Positions 48,851 through 61,635 of a stretch of DNA of 64,000 nt are shown piece by piece. Position 1 is the stretch's first letter; each line of letters opens with the position of its first letter. This DNA is from Parapristionchus giblindavisi (lineage: Eukaryota > Nematoda > Chromadorea > Rhabditida > Diplogasteridae), in assembly GCA_943737045.1 (NCBI GenBank), contig CALSFV010000476.1, forward strand, positions 1 through 64,000, written 5' to 3'. The position numbers and the translations under genes were made by a program. The notes beneath the pieces were generated by a model that was given only the letters and a program-made list of their open reading frames with translations, was not told the origin of the DNA and did no database searches.

Positions 48851-49279
48851 TGTTTTTCGTTTGTACCGCTAGATTTTTATTGCTGTGATCGTTTCATCGT
48901 TTGTTCTCGTTCCTTGGCAGGTTCACGTTTGTTTAATTTAAAACCCATGCATATTTACGTCAATAAATCGTTTTTTATTCACTGACAGTAATTCTGAATA
49001 TAGAACGAGTAAGAATAGAGAAGGTAGAAAAGAGCCTAATAACAGCTAGAAAAAAGACAAGGAATTGTTATAAAATGCTAGAAAAAATGTATTTCACAGT
49101 CAAAGAAAAGGCGTGAAACAGCTAAAAGCTATTTAAAAGCTAGAAAACAGCTACAAAAAATACATTTCGCTGGCTGTGACATGTATTTTTTGTGACATTT
49201 CACATGCATGCGTTGTAGCTGTCAAATGTATTTTTTCTAGCTGTAAAATGTATGCGTTGTTTTACCTGAGTACAGATCT

Positions 49280-50556
49280 TCTGACTACACTACATTGTTT
49301 CCCTGTTTGTAGCCTAGTTGAGAAATTTTTTCATAGTTTCAATATAGTCTGGAGCAATATTAATTACTTCTTCATCATTCATTTTTTTTGTCAAATGTGG
49401 TACTCGCGGTTTATATTTAACCTTGAAACATAGTATTACTAGTTAATGTCGTCATTAATAGATAGTTGTGCAGGTCTTCTCTTCGTGGTCCTCTCGTCCT
49501 CTCACTGAGAGATAGGGTCGTAGATATGTGTAACACTCTGAGTCTTCTCATATTCACTGATCCTTTCTTCTCTATCTATCGTTCACAAGTCTCAACTCAT
49601 TCTTCTTCTTATTCTCTGTCGTTCACTCTCGAAATCTCTCGCAATTGAGAAAGAGATAGAGAGAGAGAAAGAGGATGGCGCACTGGTGCTTCAACCTCTC
49701 TACATTCTCTCACACTAACAGTTTCATATTTCAATCAATTATTGATTGATTACTTTAAGTAGTTCATAAATCCTTTTAAGATATTCTAATGAGCTGATTG
49801 TACTTGGAATGGAGTCCGTCTTATCTTATCATAGTATCTCACTCATCATACCTTCTTTTCTCTTTCTTTTCTTTTCTATCTCTCATCATTCTCATCTCTA
49901 ACTATCTTCAGTGTTTCTGAGCACGGACACGGGCAAACATGCCACTATTGATCTTATTCTTCATCGTCTCTTCACCTTTTCTCTCCCTCGAAGATTGAAA
50001 ACGATTGACTTCTTTACTATCCTATTTGTCATTTTATTCGAACACATCCTTGTTTTAGTCTCACGTAGACTTAATTGATTACGAGTTCTCTTAGAAGGAA
50101 ATATGGAAGTTAAGTGAGAGAAGATGCAGCTATTCCTTCCCTCAATACTCTCTATATTTCCTTCTTTCTCTAGTCCACTACTGAAATAGGAATGTGCCAT
50201 TCGTCATCGTTTCCCTACATATATTCATATGTTCTTTGATGTTTATTACTTGCCTTATTCTTATATTTGCTTATGTGCTCGTAGTTAAGTCCATTCAATC
50301 CCCCTTTTCATTCATTCATTCCATAGAATAGAGTACATGAAGCTACTATCTCTAAACATTTCTTCAACCACTCTTATATTCTGTGCTTATCTTACTCTCA
50401 AACCGTGTGCTACACTTGTTGTCTTTCGTCATCTCTTACCCTCCTTATTGTGTTTATGTTTCATATTATTGATTGATTGATTGATTGATTGATGTGCAGG
50501 TACCCCTGTGATTGAGTGAATTGTATCTACATTCACTACAATCTAACGTCAATCAG
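49280..50556. other. Upstream region of clu-1
   Basis: No supported gene. AT-rich with TC-rich patches at 49550-49650 and 49840-49910. The run (TGAT)n with ACCEPTOR-like GTGCAG at about 50469-50499, and TCAG directly before the clu-1 ATG at 50557, could be 5' UTR or trans-splice acceptors. Nothing else recognised. Confidence 0.4.
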
Positions 50557-53500
50557 ATGCCATCAGCTAAAGTGAACAAGAAGACAACGAAGAAGGAAGA
50601 TAAGATTGAAGATGTTCCAGTAGAAGTAGAAGCTGTACTTCCTCCAGTAGAAAAGGTTGATTCACCTAAGGAGAATCGTGATAGTGGACACGAATCTAGT
50701 GCTAGTGTTACTCCTGATGCTGAAAGAGCTATGACTCCTGGTTTGTATTTTTTATTCATTTTTTTTATTTTCAAATATTTTTTTAAAGTTTCTCAATCTC
50801 TTGTAGTGAGTAGATAAGAACTGATATAGTGTCATTCTCTACACTATGAGAGAATCATTATCATGGTTGATTCGATGTACTTGTATTGATTGATTTCATT
50901 GACTACTCGATACTCCACACCTATAATATCTATCTCTAACGATCTCTTGTATTGACAGTGTCAACGGAAGAAGAGTAGTGATATAGTGTATGATGAGAGA
51001 TGATAGGAGGATAGAGGGACTCTTACTATGATGGGAGAATAGAGAATGAAAGTATTATTGTGAGATAAAAGAAAGTAAGAGTAGAATGAGATTGAAAGTA
51101 GTGGTGATACAATCTGAACGTTCTTTGAATAGAAAGAGAGACTAAGAGAGGAAAGGTCAAAGAAGATGAAGATGAAGAGAGAGAAGAAGAAGACAGACAT
51201 GTGGTGAAAGAGTGAATGAATGAAGAGATTCCATCCCTATTTGAAAGTATCCCTTTATGTGATATCGATTCATTCAATACTTTGATTATCAATCGGTTGA
51301 GAGATTGTCCACTCATTGAACGACAATTATATGGGATCTGACGAATATCATTCATAGAAATATTGAACAAATGAATCATGAATTACGTTATGTGATACCT
51401 GTGTATAGAGTAGATACATAAGGGAAATATCTAGTGTGTATATAATGATATATAGTTATATAATAAGTATTGTTTAGACTCTGGAGATGTAGCACCTGAG
51501 GCCATCTACATTCTTCATATTGAATTACCATCTGGTGATAGATTTGATGTTCAAGTTAACAATACTGAGATGCTCCATGAGATTCATCAGGTGTGTTATA
51601 TTGTTAGCTAGTCTTTCTGACTCGATTGAACTATTGTACTTTGTTGATATCTCTAATCTGTATACTGTATAGGTATTGATTGAACGTGAAGGAACATGTC
51701 ATCGTACCTGTTATACTCTTCAATTGGATGGAAAACCTCTTGATCATTTCTCTGAGATTAGAAATGTTCCTGGAATCAAGAATGAGAGTACTTTAACTGT
51801 TGTTGAAGGTAACGATCAATAATATTTTAAAACCCTTTTAATATTTCAATGTATCATCTTTATATTATATTTCCTCATTATTCACAAAATGACATCACGG
51901 TGACTCCATTTTTGTTTATTGTTAGTTTCTCGTCTTTCTGTCTGTTACATACGTCATGATCTTTTTGATATTCGCCCTGAAGGTACATAGAACACCCATG
52001 ATAATAGTTGATAGAAGAAAGAGATAGAGGAATGAAATAGTGATGACAACTGCTTGAATGAGAGGGTATGTTGTATTAAATGAAAGATGAAATAGAGAAG
52101 ATGAGGAAGAGAAAGAGTGTCACGATAGTTATCTGATCAATTTGTTGTCATATAGTTGAATAATGTTGAATAGTTACAATATCGACCAAAAGTTTATAGA
52201 TTTTACTTTCTAGACATTAGTTTTCATCATGAGTCCATTGGTATTCATTCATTGCAGAACCCTATACTCTTCGTGAAGCACGTATTCATGTTCGTCATGT
52301 ACGTGACTTGTCCAGATCTCCTGAACAAGGTGAGATTATTGATTGATTGATTGGCGGATATAAAAGTGTTGTCCAGGTGATGCTGCATCAGCCGTCGATG
52401 GTATGTCCCTTTCGTATCTACCCATTGTTGGTCTCAGTGAGAAGAAGCCTGAGAAGGGCGAAAAGGAGAAGGTACTATCTCTTAATTATTGATTATTTGG
52501 TTGTAATTATTGATTTATAATATTTGATTTTGAGTCGGAAGGTCTTCCTCAAGATTACATTCTCCCTGGAACAAAGGAACGTCCTCTTTCATCAGTAATT
52601 CCATCTGCATATGCATTGGCAGCTAATAGAACTCCACCTGCATTGAAGAATCTATCTCTATCTCCATATAATCCTCCTCTTCCACCTAGAAAGATTAAGG
52701 TAATCATATTATCAATATTTTTAATCACACTTTATCCTCACAATTTATTCGTTGATTTTATTTCTCATTATCAACTTTGATTCATATGAATGAATCAAAT
52801 TAATCAAAGTTGATTGATTATCTCATAACGCCATATACTATGTGTGTGTATTACAGGGAGATATTCTATATCTGATAGCTGATACAATAGAGAAACGTCG
52901 TGTTCATATAACTTGTTGTACTGGTGGATTCTATGTGAATGAAACAGATGATACTGGATTACGTCCTCAACCATCTGGTGGTCATAAGGCTACTATCTAT
53001 CACAGGTACATCATATTATCATGAAGCTAAAACAGAATAATTATTGGTTTTTATTATAAATAATATTATTTTATTATAATTTTATATTTGCAGTTTGGTT
53101 GATCTCCTCGGTGCAGTTTCTCCTGGATTCAAGAAGAACTTCACTGCACTTATCAAGAAGAGATCAGAGAGGTATGAGAGATATCATAATCGATAGATTA
53201 ATCATAGAGTTGCATATCAGACCAATCCTTGATCGTCTTCCTACTCCTTATCCTCAATTTGCATGGCTCGCCCCTACTGCAGAGGCTGTCGAGGTATTCA
53301 TCGATCTGCAATGACTATTGATTGATATCATTATGATTATTGATTAATTCCATTATTAGGATGGTCTCCGTGCTGATGATGCAACTCAACCTCATCGTGT
53401 AGGGATTGAAGATCATCTACCAGGACAGATTCGTGATTGGAATGAGGAACTACAGACTACAAGTGAATTACCACGAGGAAATATTCAAGAAAGACTTGTT

Positions 53501-56500
53501 AGAGATCGATCCATATTCAAGGTATGAATAAGTGGTATTAAAGAGACCATATTGATTTATTTGTTAAAATTAAAACCTTAATATTGATGTATTGTAGATC
53601 AACTCTGATTTCGTTGGTGCAGCTGTTCGTGGAGCTCAAGCTGTAGTTGAAGGAAATGTAATGGCTATTAATCCAGCTGATGATCCTAAGACTCATATGT
53701 ATATTTGGAATAATATCTTCTTCTCTCTTGGATTTGATGTCAAGGATCATTATAAGGTTTGCTATTTCTATCGACTTCAGATCACCGTCACTCTAATAAT
53801 AAAACTTAGAAAACTTTTGATTTGAATGAACAATGTGAAACATAAGATTGACTATTTGAGCATTTGTCAACATTGTATATTTGAAGGAACTCGGTGGTGA
53901 CGCAGCTGCATTCGCTGCTACTTCAGCTGATCTACAGGTATGTTGTTTTATTTATTGATTAATTAACCAAAATGTTTGTTAATAGGGAGTGAAGGCGTAT
54001 TCATCAGTCTGTGATGATTCCAAATTGGCAACTCTTGGTATGGCTATCGTTGACTACAAGGGATTCCGTGTCACTGCACAGAGTATCATTCCTGGTATCC
54101 TCGAGAGAGAACAGGTATTTGATATTAATATTGTCATTTCACTTATCCCTCCGATTATTATGCTTTTCAATGAAACAAGATTTTCGTTAGAAATGGTTTT
54201 TTATCGATATGTCATTCAGGAACAATCAGTCGTATATGGATCGATAGATTTCGGAAAGACTGTCGTCTCTCATGAAAAGTATCATGAACTATTGGAGAAA
54301 CCTGCTAAGGATCTCAAGATTCTACCTCATGAGGTGAGATTGATCACTAATTTATCGATTCATTCAATGAATTAAATCATCTTTTTCAGGTATGGAATGG
54401 TAAGGAAGGTGAAGAGTCGCAGAAGGTTAAGCTGTATACTAGCTTTGAGACTAAGGTAGATTTCATTGACTTCAATTATTGATTTATTGATTGATGATTC
54501 AGGGTATAATTGGAAATGATTCTCGTTATTATATTCTTGATCTTCTTCGTACAATGCCTCCAGATGTTCATTTCCTCGCTGATTCTCCGGTAATGATTGT
54601 TCAATTGTTATATTTATTTGGCATATTGAATAAGTAATAATGTTTTTTTACATATTCTATTGTATGTGATTGAAATATTGGATTATCAATCTAATCATTT
54701 ACTATATAATTCAATTGTAGGTATCAGACTCTGCCAAGGAGGCTGGATATCCTCGTGCATTCTGTCATAAACTAGTTGCTTTCCGTCATGAACTCGTTAA
54801 TGCATTCTATGAGTATGATTCATTATTATTTATTCTTCTTCTATCAATATCTTATTATATTCTTTATATAATCATTTGATTTGAGATACCGTTACGTGAT
54901 GTTCGTACGCATTGCTACATACCACATTCAGATCAAGGCTAAGGAGGCCAAAGAAAGGATAGCCAAGGAGAAAGTATGTATACTATCATACTGTATTTAT
55001 TGATTTGTGATATGTTTAATTAATGCTTGATGTTATAGGGAATCGAAGAGAAAGATGTCGTTCTCAGTCCTGAAGAGGGAGCTCAAATCAACAAGGAAGC
55101 TGTTCAGAAGGTTAACTTTTATTGATTTATGAATGAGTGATAATTATTGAATGATTAATAATTGTAGGCAGCAGAGGCAGTTCATTCTCTCAATCCTGAT
55201 GAGTTTGATATTCGATTCAATCCTGATTGTTTCTCCACCTCTGTCAAACACGTTGAAACTGAAGATCTAGAGGTATATTGATTAGTTCATAGATGATCTA
55301 CCTTACTATGATATTCTATCCTATAAATATCCTTTATAATTGTTATTACAGAGTCAACGTCGTCTAGTAGTTGATTGTGGAGAGTTTCTTCTTACTCAAC
55401 AGATTCCTTCTCTTTTATCTGATCTCATTGATAATACTATATCTCCTATTGATGGAGAAGGATTAGCTGAACAAATGCATTCAAGAGGAATCAATATCAG
55501 ATATCTTGGACATATTGTCAAACAGGTAATCATTTCATTCATATCAATTATGTAGTTTCATTCGTCGTCATGTTCGATATCAGTGGTATTTTCATAATGA
55601 AATATGTATATCGTAGGTTGAACCAACGACTTCTGGATGGATTCGATCTCTACTTGGATGTGAACTCGTCGCTCGATCAGCTAAACACGTATTCCGTGTA
55701 CTCTTCCAGTCTGTCAAGGCTGAGAAGGTTAGTCATATTTCTAATGCTATCGATTAATTGATTTTATGAATTGAGTATTTAATTGATTATCTATGTCTTA
55801 TCGATTGATTGATTGATTATAGACAGCTGCAGCTGCAGCCCATCTTCTCTCATGTCTTCTTGCTACTGATGGATCGATTGAATCTTTGTCTGATTCAAAG
55901 AAGAAGGTAAATCATATTATTGATTAGTTCCATTCCATTATTGATTATTATTATTCAGACAGGAAAGAAGGGTGGTCGTGTACGTGCTTCAACAGCAACT
56001 GAATGGGAATTGACTAGTCAAAAGAGTCTATGGAAGTCTATCTGTGAAGAAGCCAAATCATATTATGGATATGATCTTGAGGTATACTCTAGTATTTCCA
56101 TCATATTCATAGGCATAAGTCGAATAGCTAGGTTATCGGTTTTCAAAATCCGGTCAGGTTTTTCAATTTTTGTAAAATTTTAGCTCAAAATCCGGTCAGG
56201 TTTTTCGATTTTTAGTGACATTTTGCCTCAAAATCCGGTCAGGCTTGGTACTTTGTAACATACTTTTCGACCTATGATGATATATCGATATCGATATTCA
56301 TTTCATTGTAGATCACTGGTATGGATGCACTTACCGAGGCATGGGGAGTACAGAAGACTTCACTCTTGAGAAGAATCTGTCGATCAATTGGTATTCAGCT
56401 CCTTGCTAAGGTACGGTATTGAAAGGGGTTACTGTAAGTGATTGACATTATTATAGGACTATAATGTGACCGGATCGACCAATGGACGTCCCATATTTGT

Positions 56501-59500
56501 TGAAGATGATGTACAGAATGTATTCCCTGTAAGTATTACTTCCTTACCTTTTACAATTTACTTATTGATCGCTTGTTTCGAAAATGCTATATTATTTCTG
56601 AATTGGTCCTTCTTGATGTCGTGATGTTTAAATGGGCATTACATGACGGTGTGTATTGGTAACGTAATAAAATAAATATACATTGAAGGTGACTAAACAT
56701 CGTGAACCAATGGCTAATGATGCAAAGAGACTCTTCACTCGTGGACAACAAGAAATGGCTAATGGAAGACTGAAGGAAGCTTATGAATTCATTGCTGAAT
56801 CGGTTCGTATTCTATAAATCAATACTATTTATTGATTGATTATTGGAATGATATTCTTATTCATTAATTTTAGGTTAATCTGATGACATCAGTATACGGT
56901 GCAATGCACGGAGAGCTCGCTCAGGCACTTAGATCACTTGCTCGTCTATCATATATCCTTGGTAAGTATAAAGGTGTACTGTAGGATATGAATCATATAC
57001 CGTAATCATTCCCTTCAGGAGATCCTTCTGATGCTCTTGCTCAACAACATCGTGCAGCCATAATGGCAGAGAGATGTTATGGACTTGATCATGCTGAGAC
57101 TATCACTGAATATGTATGTTTATTTATTCATATAATACTAATAATGATTAGTATATATTCATCGATTATCTTATATTATTCAGGTAAATCTTGCTCATAT
57201 GGCCTTCTCTAATCTTCTTGTTCCTACTGCTCTTCGTCTCTTATACAGGTATGAGGACTTGAGTTATGATCAAAAATCAATCAATTAATTCTTTAGAGCT
57301 CGTCACTTACTTCTCATTGCTGCTGGTGAAAACCATCCATTCATGGCTACTATTGATGTACATATTGATTATGAATTAACATAAATAATTGTTGTATATT
57401 TAAACTAATATTTGTATTTTCAGGGTAACATTGGAGTGATTCTATTCGCTGTTCAAGAGTTTGATCTAGCAACGAAGTTCCTTCAATCAGCTGAGAAGAT
57501 CTCTGCTGTCTGTGGAGAATCGAAGAGACTCAAGGTTAGTGACTGAATATACTGTAGTGGTATATTAACTATTGTTTCCAGTCTGCTCTATTGAATCATA
57601 TGATGGCTCGTGCTCATGCATGTAGAGGAGACTTCCGCACTGCACTTACTGCTGAGAAGGAAACATTCACTCTATACAGTACACTATTCGGAGCTGAACA
57701 CGAAAAGGTACGTATTCAGTCCTTATTATCGATTGTGTCTGTATTATCATATCTCAAACAAGTATCTCAGGCATATATGAGAGGATATCTGACTCGATCG
57801 ACATACTTGTGTTGGGGCTTGGCATTCTATGAAAAAATGGATAGTGAGATTTTTGCAGTTTTATGTAGTACTGTCCGAGAGAAGTTCACCCATGCAGGAG
57901 AGAAGTTGTGAAAATGCTTCTACGCCTCGGGGCATGACGTCATAAAAATTTAAAATTTTTGCAAACTTGCTCGTACGGCTTCATGAGTGGTACCAATCGA
58001 TTCCTCGTTCAATTCTAAGACTTTTTTGATTCGGTAATTTTTTTGTTAATCTTCGGTCTTCCTTAGGAAAAATGCAAAAAAACATTAATAAATTCAATTT
58101 TTTCGAATTTAATATATTATGCAAGTGCAAAGGGCCGTTTTTTATTCGCTCAGTTTTTTCTTATTACAATTACACATACGCTTGTACATACCGTTAATTT
58201 TTTAAGGGGGCCCGGTAGATTGGAGAAGCAAAAAACAAGTGCAATTGAATTGTGGTGTGCTTACTGTAAAGCTGCCGAGTTTTGTGCTATTTCCCGGCTC
58301 TGGCTTCTGATTCTCGTTCTCGATGATAACTGATGTAATCATATCTACTACTTTAACACGGCTCAAGCAATATACTTATGACATTCCTCGGCTACAGTAA
58401 CTCACATAGCACACTGAAATGAAAGAGCAATGAGAGAGAAAGCACATGAGCGCGCACCGAGTAGACCTCAGCATAACTTTTGCTACGGGTCTGAAAGGAA
58501 TCGGGACTAAACCAAAATAAGGGAAATAAATCTATGATACATTGCAAAGCTGCTTGCGCAGGAACCATAATTTTAGAATACCTGCCCTCTGAAGAATAGG
58601 GTCTCGAAATCCGTCCTATCAAAAAAAAAAAATTTTATGCCCTGAGGGCAAATGACGAGCAATGACAACCGTAGTAAGGGGATAAACATTACTCGCCACT
58701 AGCATTATTTTAGCACTTAGAACGGGTTGTTAGCACATCTAGAAGCAGAGTTATAAATTTTGGTGGTCAAAGTTGCAACCCTGCTACAGCTTGAAATCAG
58801 AGTCGGAGCCATTCCGGATTGTTTGACTGTGCAGCCCTGATGGGGTTCTCCACTCTCACAATGTTTCAGAAGAACAGGACTTTTGACTAAAGAAACAAAA
58901 TTTTTCAAAAAAGTGTAATTCGATTGCGTCATCACTAAGCAATAATGAACTAATGTAAATTCACCAACATATCATGGTTGTATTCCTTGTTAAATTCTGT
59001 ACATTGACTCAAAAGATCAGCTTGATTGCTTTCCTGGATCAAAAGTTATAAAAATATGAATAAGTGCCCGGAGACTTGTTGCCTACACTTTATCTAGGTA
59101 AGTGTTTAATTCATTTCAGTGTGCTATGTGAGTTATTGTAGCCGAGGAATGCCATAAGTATATTGCACGAGCCGTGTTAAAGTAGTAGATATGATTACAT
59201 CAGTTATCATCGACAACGAGAATCAGAGGCCAGAGCCGGGAAATAGCACAAAACTCGGCAGCTTTACAGTAAGCACACCACAATTCAATTGCACTTGTTT
59301 TTTGCTTCTCCAATCTACCGGGCCCCCTTAAAAAATTAACGGTATGTACAAGCGTATGTGTAATTGTAATAAGAAAAAACTGAGCGAAGAAAAAACGGCC
59401 CTTTGCACTTGCACAATATATTAAATTCGAAAAAATTGAATTTATTAATGTTTTTTTGCATTTTTCCTAAGGAAGACCGAAGATTAACAAAAAAATTACC

Positions 59501-60356
59501 GAATCAAAAAAGTCTTAGAATTGAACGAGGAATCGATTGGTACCACTCATGAAGCCGTACGAGCAAGTTTGCAAAAGTTTTAAATATTTATGACGTCATG
59601 CCCCGAGGCGTAGAAGCATTTTCACAACTTCTCTCCTGCATGGGTGAACTTCTCTCGGACAGTACTACATAAAACTGCAAAAATCTCACTATCCATTTTT
59701 TCATAGAATGCCAAGAGTATTTCGATCCAGTGAGATATCCTCTCATATACCCTCCCGATCTATGAAAAATTCGTTCAAACATGAAAATGATTTAGCCAAA
59801 ATTCACTCAAACGTGAAATTTTTTGCATCCCATTCACCCGATTTTAATTTCCAGCGGCAAAGGTTGCCCACATATGATTGACTTCCTGGGAAAATTCGAA
59901 GAGCCTCTGATATGAGTTTTGATTTGTTGATGTATGGACCCTTTTCAGACAAAGGAATCAAATGAGTTCCTTCGTGAGTTGACTACACAAGCAGTACAAT
60001 TCCAGAAGAGAATGCAAGATGCAACAAAGGGAACTACTAATCTTTCTCATATCATGCCTATCAATGTATGTATTAGTTATTATAATGGAATGAATTATTG
60101 TCCAAATTGGTTTCTTTTTTGCTTGTTTGTGATACATAGAGATGATTGATTGGTTATATATGATGGATGAGTATGATGATTACAGGTACAACAACCTTCA
60201 CTTGCATCAATCATGGAAGTTCTCAATATCGTTAATGGTATCATTGTTCTACAAATTCGTGATCCATCAACTAAAGAAGAAGAAGAAGAAACACAAGGAT
60301 CATCTAGTGATAATGTCAAAGAAGAACCAAAACTTGAAGAGGAATCTCTTGACTAG
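50557..60356 (+). CDS. clu-1: Clustered mitochondria protein (CLU/CLUH orthologue)
   Basis: Thirty-five exons splice in perfect phase into 1266 residues, close to the C. elegans protein. The first ATG gives [15 protein letters not shown], a charged low-complexity leader. Next come a CLU N-terminal ubiquitin-like region ([20 protein letters not shown]), the GSKF-type region with [16 protein letters not shown] and [12 protein letters not shown], the CLU domain (DWNEELQTT ... [16 protein letters not shown] ... VHFLADSP), the eIF3-p135 region, and TPR repeats from about 56.7 to 57.7 kb ([42 protein letters not shown]) followed by an acidic tail. CLU proteins are cytosolic RNA-binding factors that keep mitochondria dispersed and support translation of nuclear mitochondrial mRNAs. 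Exon borders from 50557-50740 to 60186-60356; the 2.2-kb intron 57708-59948 holds a palindrome. Confidence 0.95.
57774..59750. mobile_element. 2-kb foldback element in the penultimate clu-1 intron
   Basis: Arms of about 640 bp (57774-58425 and 59105-59750) are complementary almost end to end: TATATGAGAGGATATCT at the outer edge, GACGTCATGCCCCGAGGCG within, and CCTCGGCTACAGTAAC at the inner edge. The loop of about 680 bp resembles sequence at 31.56-31.87 kb and, more weakly, 36.8-37.3 kb. No transposase reading frame was found. The splice sites of the intron lie outside the element. Confidence 0.85.
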
Positions 60357-61635
60357 ATTTAGACCACATACTACGGTAGTCTCATTATAGATCTAGACAT
60401 TGGCTTAGATACGGGCAATTCTATTTTCCTTCGCTCACTTTTTTGCTGGTATCTCATCTTCATCCATATATTATTGATTGATTATCATCATCCATTTTTC
60501 TATTGATTCCTGCCTCCAATGATTGAAACATAAGCACGATTGTATCAGCTATTCCACTTGATTGTCTCATTTTTTGCATGCACTCTCGTACGAAATCATT
60601 CTACCGTCTATTATAATTGATATCGATACCTGCACTCTGTCCCTATTATCGATTGCTTGTTTTGTTATCTTTGCTCTCTGAGTGGACTTTGTCAGTCCAT
60701 TTCTACCGTACTCTTTATTCGTTTATCTATCGATTGGTTGTTTCTCATTTACCGTAATCAAATCCGCACCTTGTTAATCCACACCCACACACGCATTGAT
60801 CGACTTCTTTCTTTTTTTTCTTCAATTTAGTTTTTTTTTGTTATTTATTAGAGAAATGACATAGTTGTTAGAGTAGTTTATCCTTTATATATTATTGTTA
60901 GCTGTCTATATATCGTTTAACGATTGTTTTCCCCTCTTATTCTTTCTTTATTCACTTTCATTTATGCTCACTACCGTATTCTCAATCTACCTTTAGTCCT
61001 CAAATGAATCAATAATGCTCAGATGACATCCATCCATCCATGCTGTGTACTACATCACATTATGTCTGCCTCTACTTTGTCCTCATCCAATAAATCAATA
61101 TCTTCCGATTTACTCAATCAATCTAGTTTAGTTGTTCTTTTAATTGTTTAGATGTAATTTGATAGTTTGTTTCTTGTTAGTTAGATGTTATTTCTCCATT
61201 CATTCATTCTTCACCTCTGATGACCTCGTAATCTCCCCATCTACATCTACATCTGTGCTCTTGATTTCTATGATTGGAAATAAACTCGGAGATTAGAGAT
61301 GATCGGCACTTAATTTATTCACATAGAGTTAATATCGCAGAATATGATAACCTGAATATGAGGCAATTTAGCGTATTAATCAATAATCAAAGCGAGATAG
61401 TATGCGCACAAGAGATAAGGGGAACATGAAGTAAAGAGAGACTAGATTGAATCGATAAAGATAAATATATTGTATTGAATATTGATTGAAGTATGAAACA
61501 CGTAATGAAGAGACGAAGGAGAAAGTGAAGATTAATGAAAGAACAAAGACAAACAAACAATAAGCTACAGTACGACAAGACAAGACAATATATAAAACAC
61601 TAATTACGGTATAGAACAATCAATCGATATATCGA
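60357..61635. other. Convergent 3' intergenic region between clu-1 and the coronin gene
   Basis: No gene is supported. TC-rich and AT-rich text with AATAAA signals near 61279 and a CATCCATCCATCC run at 61028. Both neighbours end toward this interval, so it should hold their 3' UTRs and poly(A) sites. Confidence 0.5.

Larger units (their letters stand above)
46565..49270. mobile_element. 2.7-kb TA-flanked TIR element carrying coiled-coil gene debris
   Basis: The left end CTCAGGTAAAACAACGCATA and the right end's complement match for about 40 bp (continuing ACATTTTACAGCTAGAAAAA), and each terminus is bordered by TA. Both subterminal zones are rich in AGCTA/TAGCT words (AAAAGCTAGAAAACAGCTA type). 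Between them lie decayed coding fragments (47.2-48.85 kb) and a palindrome (47.96-48.46 kb). TA flanks suggest a Tc1/mariner-like insertion preference, but no transposase was recognised. Confidence 0.55.

Noticed and set aside
53099..53314. Continuous frame through clu-1 exons 8-9
   Set aside because: It is out of phase with exon 8. Splicing a 49-nt intron (53172-53220) restores the conserved frame.
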